The translations under genes were made by a program, and so were the position numbers. The notes below the pieces were generated by a model. The model ran no database searches. It worked only from the letters and a program-made list of their open reading frames with translations, and was not told where the DNA came from. A DNA stretch of 10,497 bases from Bacillota bacterium. Its GTDB lineage: Bacteria; Bacillota; Clostridia; Lachnospirales; Lachnospiraceae. How positions within the stretch are numbered: the stretch's first letter is position 1; each line of letters opens with the position of its first letter. Shown piece after piece: positions 6,760 through 10,497 of the stretch. The stretch lies in the NCBI GenBank assembly GCA_023435645.1, contig JAEYRK010000069.1, positions 1 to 10,497 of the forward strand, given 5' to 3'.

Positions 6760-6842
6760 GTATGATTCCTCCGAACATAAAATATGAGTTGATTAAGGAG
6801 TTTACAGAAAGTGGCTCTTCAAACACCATATGCCGATCACTG

Positions 6843-8039
6843 TTATCTCTGCAATTTCTCTTGTATCGCTAACAGTTCATTGATGAATTTCTTACTCTCG
6901 TTGATCCATGGGCTATGGCCTGAATGCTCAAACCAGATGATTTCTTTCACAGGAGCCTCTAGGACTGTGACATAATCCTCAACCAAAGAGGTGGGTGCAT
7001 TGATATCATGTCTGCCAAGGAAAAAATATGCTGGTACTTCAAGCTTAGCATAGTCAACGCGTAAATCAATCTCATAAAGCTGCGGATAAACACGATTAAA
7101 TGTGTTAACTATTCCTCTGATGTAGTTGATTTTATCCATGATTCCGTACTCAGAAGAGAATATATCACGAAAGGTATTATAGCCATTATTATGAATTTCA
7201 GGATTCCTACTCATATGCTCTGAGAGGTAATTTAAGTATTCAGCGCTTTTCCAGGTGACATCCTTCCCGTAGTAGGGAGGGCGACCATTGGCTTTCAGCT
7301 TTTCCACTTTCTTTGAATCACCCTTCTGTAGTGCGAATTCAAGTGCCTTGTCATAATCTATTTGCTCCGTTGTTAAAAAATCCACCATCTGCCCTGTGCC
7401 AATCACAGCATGGTAGCTGCTTGGAGATTTTTCTGCCAGGAAAATACCCAGAGCGCTACCCCATGACTCTCCGACAAGATAGATTTTTTCTTGATGAAAC
7501 CGTTCTCGAAGATATTCTGTTAGGGCCAGGCCATCCTCAATATAGGTATCCACCGTCAGCTTTCCCTTCATCGCACGATAAGACTTTCCTGAACCAGGTT
7601 GATCCCATACCACGACCACAAAATACTTCTCAAGCTCTGCGAGATCATGACGCACTGCTGCCATCTGCGTTCCACCGGGACCGCCTGCAAGAAAGAGCAG
7701 CACAGGGTTTTGTTGATTTTCACCACGAATGCTAATCCACTCTTTTCTCCCATTCAAATTAACCTTCTGTAATTGTGAGATACTCCCTTCGAGGGGCTTT
7801 CCGTTCTTATCTTTGATTCTAGGTGTATGTGCGGTTATTTGGCTAAGAAGCATACATCCTCCTGTCAAAGCAATGAGGCCAATCAATAAAAAAGAATTCC
7901 TCTTTAATTGCTTAAGTCTTTTATGAACTATTGTTTCATCACCTTTCCTTACGAAACACCTAATTCCCATTATTAATTCTGTAATAAATAGCACCAATAT
8001 CATTAGCAATAAAATCAGTAGTATGATCACTTCTATCAT
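6843..8039 (-). CDS. Membrane-anchored alpha/beta hydrolase, proline iminopeptidase-like
   Basis: 398-aa serine hydrolase. Two hydrophobic segments (about 3-26 and 49-66) precede the catalytic domain, so the enzyme should be membrane bound, with the catalytic domain probably on the cytoplasmic face if both segments span; the topology is uncertain. The domain carries the oxyanion-hole motif LAGGPGGT (117-124), the WDQPGSGKS motif (145-153) typical of prolyl aminopeptidases (S33), the nucleophile elbow GESWGSA with S192, D345 in FLGRHDINAP, and H375 in FEHSGHSP. It could be an aminopeptidase or an esterase; I cannot tell which. The start has GGAAGGGAG upstream. It is divergent from tetR and has a strong promoter flanked by two palindromes, so control by that TetR protein is very likely. 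Confidence 0.9.
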   Translation of the reverse strand: MIEVIILLILLLMILVLFITELIMGIRCFVRKGDETIVHKRLKQLKRNSFLLIGLIALTGGCMLLSQITAHTPRIKDKNGKPLEGSISQLQKVNLNGRKEWISIRGENQQNPVLLFLAGGPGGTQMAAVRHDLAELEKYFVVVVWDQPGSGKSYRAMKGKLTVDTYIEDGLALTEYLRERFHQEKIYLVGESWGSALGIFLAEKSPSSYHAVIGTGQMVDFLTTEQIDYDKALEFALQKGDSKKVEKLKANGRPPYYGKDVTWKSAEYLNYLSEHMSRNPEIHNNGYNTFRDIFSSEYGIMDKINYIRGIVNTFNRVYPQLYEIDLRVDYAKLEVPAYFFLGRHDINAPTSLVEDYVTVLEAPVKEIIWFEHSGHSPWINESKKFINELLAIQEKLQR

Positions 8040-8061
8040 TATTATAACTCCCTTCCTCTTT

Positions 8062-8076
8062 TTGACCAGCGTTCAA
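8062..8076. promoter_or_regulatory. TetR-family operator 1
   Basis: TTGACCAGCGTTCAA is an imperfect palindrome of the form TTGAnC-N3-GnTCAA. It lies just downstream of the hydrolase promoter, around its predicted transcription start. It differs from the second site at 8099-8113 at only two positions. Centres are 37 bp apart. Confidence 0.65.
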
Positions 8077-8084
8077 CTTGGGAT

Positions 8085-8113
8085 ATTATACCATATATTT
8101 GACCACTGTTCAA
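8085..8113 (-). promoter_or_regulatory. Promoter of the alpha/beta hydrolase gene
   Basis: On the minus strand there is a -35 box TTGAAC (8108-8113), a 17-bp spacer and a perfect -10 box TATAAT (8085-8090). The -35 box lies within operator 2, so a bound repressor would block RNA polymerase. Confidence 0.75.
8099..8113. promoter_or_regulatory. TetR-family operator 2
   Basis: TTGACCACTGTTCAA has the same palindromic arms as operator 1. It covers the hydrolase -35 box and also the weak -35 region (TTCAAG, 8109-8114) of the divergent tetR gene, predicting repression of both. Confidence 0.65.
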
Positions 8114-8135
8114 GTACTACTTTTTATGATACAAT
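8109..8135 (+). promoter_or_regulatory. Candidate tetR promoter (extended -10)
   Basis: TGATACAAT (8127-8135) is an extended -10 element, with a weak TTCAAG -35 15 bp upstream. It overlaps operator 2, so the regulator probably limits its own expression. Confidence 0.45.
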
Positions 8136-8149
8136 GATAAAAAATGTTC

Positions 8150-8155
8150 AAGGTG
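8150..8155 (+). promoter_or_regulatory. Ribosome binding site deciding the tetR start
   Basis: AAGGTG lies 6 bases before the ATG at 8162 and inside the extra codons that the earlier ATG (8144) would add. Confidence 0.65.
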
Positions 8156-8161
8156 AGTGAT

Positions 8162-8764
8162 ATGAGTAAACGAGATTTGATACTAGATAGCATGATGTTA
8201 TTATTAACTGAACACAAAGGTGCAAGTTGCTCGGTCAGCGATATCGCGAAAAAGGCTGGTATCGCAAAGGGTGGAATGTACTATTACTTTAAATCAAAGG
8301 AAGAGGTATTTGACGCTCTGGTCGAGCGTACTTATAAGAAGATTATTGATCAGTGTAGCGCTATTATTCTACGAAATGATAAAACCGCCCTTGAAAAGCT
8401 ATCGATCTTGTATACCCATTATCGTAGCTCTATCGTTTCCTCCGATTTAGATAGCTACCTCCACCTTCCGCAAAATGCTGCAATTCACCAAAAATCATTG
8501 GCAAAAATAGTAACAGGCCTATCTGAAATCCTTGCACTCATCATTGAGCAAGGAGTTCAAGAAGGAAGCTTCCAATGTGATTACCCCCTTGAAATGAGTG
8601 AGATTATACTATCTGTATTTAGCTTTCTTCTTGATCCAGGGATTTTTGATTGGACACCGGAGCAAGCTAACCGCAAGCTTATTTTATTTGCCAGCCTCAT
8701 TGAGAAAGGGTTGGGCATCAAGCCGGGCAGTATGGAATTTTTTTATACGAGTCCAACTCCGTGA
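8162..8764 (+). CDS. TetR-family transcriptional regulator
   Basis: 200-aa regulator. The start at 8162 (MSKRDLILDS) is preferred over an in-frame ATG at 8144 because AAGGTG sits 6 bases before it, while the earlier codon has no such site and lies immediately after the promoter. The N-terminal TetR helix-turn-helix covers about residues 7-50, with SVSDIAKKAGIAKGGMYYYF (24-43) as the core and KSKEEVF following. The C-terminal part is an all-helical ligand-binding domain that I cannot assign to a ligand. The final residues (MEFFYTSPTP) look less family-like than the rest and border a possible coding remnant, so the natural C-terminus may have been replaced. It is divergent from the hydrolase and is likely its repressor through the two operators. 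Confidence 0.93.
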   Translation: MSKRDLILDSMMLLLTEHKGASCSVSDIAKKAGIAKGGMYYYFKSKEEVFDALVERTYKKIIDQCSAIILRNDKTALEKLSILYTHYRSSIVSSDLDSYLHLPQNAAIHQKSLAKIVTGLSEILALIIEQGVQEGSFQCDYPLEMSEIILSVFSFLLDPGIFDWTPEQANRKLILFASLIEKGLGIKPGSMEFFYTSPTP

Positions 8765-8877
8765 TTTTGGTCAGCCAGGTCACCAATGCCCCAGCCTCAG
8801 ATCGGTATCATCGTGATGACTATAGTATTGATTTAAAAAAAGGTTTCCAGCAATCGGCCATTTTACCGAAAGTCTGA
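8761..8877 (+). pseudogene. Possible orphan coding remnant after tetR
   Basis: A frame different from tetR reads VILVSQVTNAPASDRYHRDD and continues with SIDLKKGFQQSAILPKV before a TGA at 8875-8877. Its composition is protein-like, and the ILVSQVTN segment faintly recalls the core of PemK/MazF-type toxins, but there is no start codon with a ribosome binding site and no upstream part. It may be the leftover of a deleted gene joined to the end of tetR, or chance. Confidence 0.25.
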
Positions 8878-8884
8878 AAACCTT
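8834..8884 (-). terminator. Intrinsic terminator of the acetyltransferase transcript
   Basis: On the minus strand AAGGTTTTCAG (8874-8884) pairs with CTGGAAACCTT (8840-8850), 11 bp with one G-T pair. The 23-base loop contains a small inner TCGG/CCGA stem, and a run of seven Ts follows. It starts 18 bp after the acetyltransferase stop. The same hairpin may also stop tetR transcripts from the other side, though its T run there is poor. Confidence 0.7.
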
Positions 8885-8901
8885 GGTTTTCTATAAGATT
8901 T

Positions 8902-9451
8902 TTACCTTTCTCTCCTTTGTTTCATATATTCACTTTGTAACATACCCATATGTATTATATCATGCCATGCCCCATCACGGAAAATCGCTTCCCGTGAACT
9001 TCCTTCTTGTTGAAAGCCTAGCTTCTCATATAATTTTATTGCTCTGCTATTAAAAAGAAAATACTCTCAGCGATATTCTGTGTAAGTTCATCTCCAGAAA
9101 GCCGAAATCAAGAAGTAATTTCATTGCCTCTGATCCATACCCTTTACCCCAGACTTCTTTTTCTCCAATATCAATAATGCATTCTGCATTTTGATTTTTA
9201 GGATCAATATTGATTAAGGAAGTAATTCCAATCGGTTTATTCGTTTGCTTCTCAAGAATTATATAGCATTTTGAAGAGCGGGAACCTAAGATTCTTTGTT
9301 GAACAAACTCTTCCGTTTCTTCCATACGGTAAACATCTAATAGCGGTGCAGTGGTTTGCATGACCCCTGTATCATTTCTCCACGTATGATAGATCTCTAT
9401 ATCCTGGGCTGTCATTTTTCGTAATACGATTCTCTCAGTTTCAAAAAGCAT
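8902..9451 (-). pseudogene. RimJ/RimL-like GNAT N-acetyltransferase with a single-base frameshift
   Basis: The frame begins MLFETERIVLRKM with an AAGGAG site before the ATG. It covers the GNAT fold up to residue 133, including the acetyl-CoA loop VWGKGYGSEA (100-109), then hits TAA at 9050-9052. Removing one T from the run of five (A5 on the plus strand, 9052-9056) restores the classic C-terminus: NSRAIKLYEKLGFQQEGSSR, then EAIFRDGAWHD, ending MKQRRER at a TAA (8902-8904). The repaired protein has 182 aa, a normal family length. The break removes the last quarter, including the conserved AIKLYEKLGF motif, so the product is probably inactive. A sequencing error in the homopolymer, or a very recent mutation, is equally possible because nothing else is damaged. 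It follows the MCP gene by 30 bp and has its own terminator. Confidence 0.85.
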
Positions 9452-9481
9452 AAAATCACTCCTTCCTATGTTTTTTAGGAT

Positions 9482-10497
9482 CTAGCTATTTAATTTGAAT
9501 ATCATAATTCTCTGCTCCAGCTCTTTTGACATACTCTTTAGTTCGGAGGCTTTATCAGAAATGGTTTGGATCGTATTATTTAACTCCTCCGTTGAAGATG
9601 AGGTTTCCTCAGAGCTCGCAGCATTTTCTTCACTTATGGCTGACAACAGCTCGATCGTATCCATTAAGGCACTCCTCTGGGAATCCACTATTACAATTCT
9701 CTGATATATGTTCTCGATACTGTTGCTGGACTCTTCTACTCCGTCCCTGACAACATCGAACTGCAATCTCGTATCATTGATCTTATTCTTTTGCTCTGAA
9801 ATTATTTCCTTTACCTGTTCAACGACCTCAAGTGATTTGCCAGACTCCTCTAGCAATTTACTGATTTTTAACTCGATTTCCTTAGCAGACTTGCCGGACT
9901 GATCCGCCAAGGACTTAATTTCGCTTGCCACGACGCCAAATCCCTTTCCATCTTCCCCTGCTCTTGCAGCTTCGATGGATGCATTTAAACTCAATAGGTT
10001 CGTCCTTTTTGCAATTTCGGTTATTAAATCAAGTGCCTGTTTAATATCTTGGGCTGCTTCATAGGTTTCCTCGGTCTGATTCACAATTCGATCGATTGCT
10101 CTTATGGTATGATTCGCTGATTGTTCCAGCTCAACTGATATATCCTCGGCCTGTTGACTTGCCATGTTAATCGCATCAGACCTTGACTTAAGTTTATTCA
10201 AGGAATCTGTGATATTACTAATCTCATTCCCCACTTCTGACATACTATAATTGGCATTCTGTGTACTCTCTGCCTGAGAAACCGCGCCATTGGCGATCCC
10301 CTCCATTGCCCTTGTTACATCATCTACCGTAATCCTTGTCCTTTTTAGGTATGTGTCTAGGTTATCGGCAAAGCTACTCAAAATAACAATAGAGCGTTTC
10401 ATATCCTTCAGGATATCCTTGATCTGGTCTCTTAATTTTAATGTCGATTCGCCAAGCTGCCCAATTTCATCCCTTCTTTTTAGGAGCTTCTCATTTA
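9482..10497 (-). CDS. Methyl-accepting chemotaxis protein, 5' end beyond window
   Basis: Partial chemoreceptor; the last 337 codons are visible. The frame stays open past the ATG at 10402 to the edge, and the upstream residues (NEKLLKRRDEIGQLGESTLK) look like the end of a HAMP domain, so that ATG is internal. The cytoplasmic coiled-coil signalling domain is complete. Its hairpin tip, which binds CheA and CheW, reads EIAKRTNLLSLNASIEAARA followed by GEDGKGFGVVASEIKSLADQ (about 9900-10018). The C-terminus (RIMIFKLNS) lacks an NWETF-type CheR/CheB docking pentapeptide. The sensor region lies outside the window, so the signal is unknown. It implies a motile organism, or another Che-like pathway. 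The stop is 30 bp before the acetyltransferase start, with no terminator between them. Confidence 0.95.
   Translation of the reverse strand, partial: NEKLLKRRDEIGQLGESTLKLRDQIKDILKDMKRSIVILSSFADNLDTYLKRTRITVDDVTRAMEGIANGAVSQAESTQNANYSMSEVGNEISNITDSLNKLKSRSDAINMASQQAEDISVELEQSANHTIRAIDRIVNQTEETYEAAQDIKQALDLITEIAKRTNLLSLNASIEAARAGEDGKGFGVVASEIKSLADQSGKSAKEIELKISKLLEESGKSLEVVEQVKEIISEQKNKINDTRLQFDVVRDGVEESSNSIENIYQRIVIVDSQRSALMDTIELLSAISEENAASSEETSSSTEELNNTIQTISDKASELKSMSKELEQRIMIFKLNS

Noticed and set aside
6760..6842. Possible promoter in front of the DHFR-like gene
   Set aside because: TTGAAG occurs, but no acceptable -10 box lies at 16-18 bp; only the ribosome binding site is clear.
1..10497. 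CRISPR array, tRNA/rRNA genes, insertion sequences or phage genes
   Set aside because: No regularly spaced repeats, no recognisable structural RNA, and no transposase, integrase or phage protein in any frame read.

Overview
The window comes from a low-to-moderate G+C Gram-positive anaerobe, most likely a member of the Clostridia (Lachnospiraceae-like). The grounds are strong AGGAGG-type ribosome binding sites, AT-rich promoters, a VanR/VanS-like two-component pair, a CotH-type kinase, and protein sequences that read like clostridial families. The species cannot be named from the sequence. Apart from one tetR-type gene, every real gene lies on the minus strand, so transcription runs from high to low coordinates.

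Region A (about 5550 to 1) is the most interesting part. In transcription order it encodes a VTC-type triphosphate-tunnel protein (polyphosphate polymerase domain), a multi-TM DUF4956 protein, a membrane-anchored extracytoplasmic CotH-type kinase, then an OmpR-family response regulator and its histidine kinase, which is cut by the left edge a few residues before its end. The first three genes are spaced 15 and 25 bp apart and form one operon. The response regulator has its own well-formed promoter and a long hairpin in its leader, and its stop overlaps the kinase start by 8 bp. Both transcription units carry a similar 10-11 bp-spaced direct repeat at an activator-like position, which suggests that the two-component system controls the VTC/DUF4956/CotH operon and itself. 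A working model is a cell-envelope module in which a cytosolic tunnel enzyme makes or handles polyphosphate, the DUF4956 protein couples this to the membrane, and CotH phosphorylates an extracytoplasmic target. The gene association is visible here; the mechanism is inference.

Region B (about 5550 to 8877) is an accessory, partly decayed region. A strong terminator (5550-5579) ends a degraded minus-strand locus that joins the DNA-binding part of an AraC regulator to the tail of what looks like a VOC/glyoxalase protein. Next are an intact dihydrofolate-reductase-like (RibD C-terminal) protein and a membrane-anchored alpha/beta hydrolase of the proline-iminopeptidase type. The hydrolase is divergent from a TetR-family regulator, and the shared 122-bp gap holds two near-identical palindromic operators that bracket the hydrolase promoter. 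A short orphan coding remnant lies just after tetR.

Region C (8834 to 10497) holds a RimJ/RimL-like GNAT acetyltransferase broken by one extra base in a T run, with its terminator, and upstream of it a methyl-accepting chemotaxis protein whose 5' part lies beyond the right edge. The MCP and the acetyltransferase are only 30 bp apart and probably share a transcript.

The longest stretch without an intact gene is 5462-6177. It holds the VTC operon promoter, the terminator, the AraC/VOC pseudogene, and a 131-bp segment (6047-6177) in which I see nothing beyond the pseudogene's ribosome binding site.
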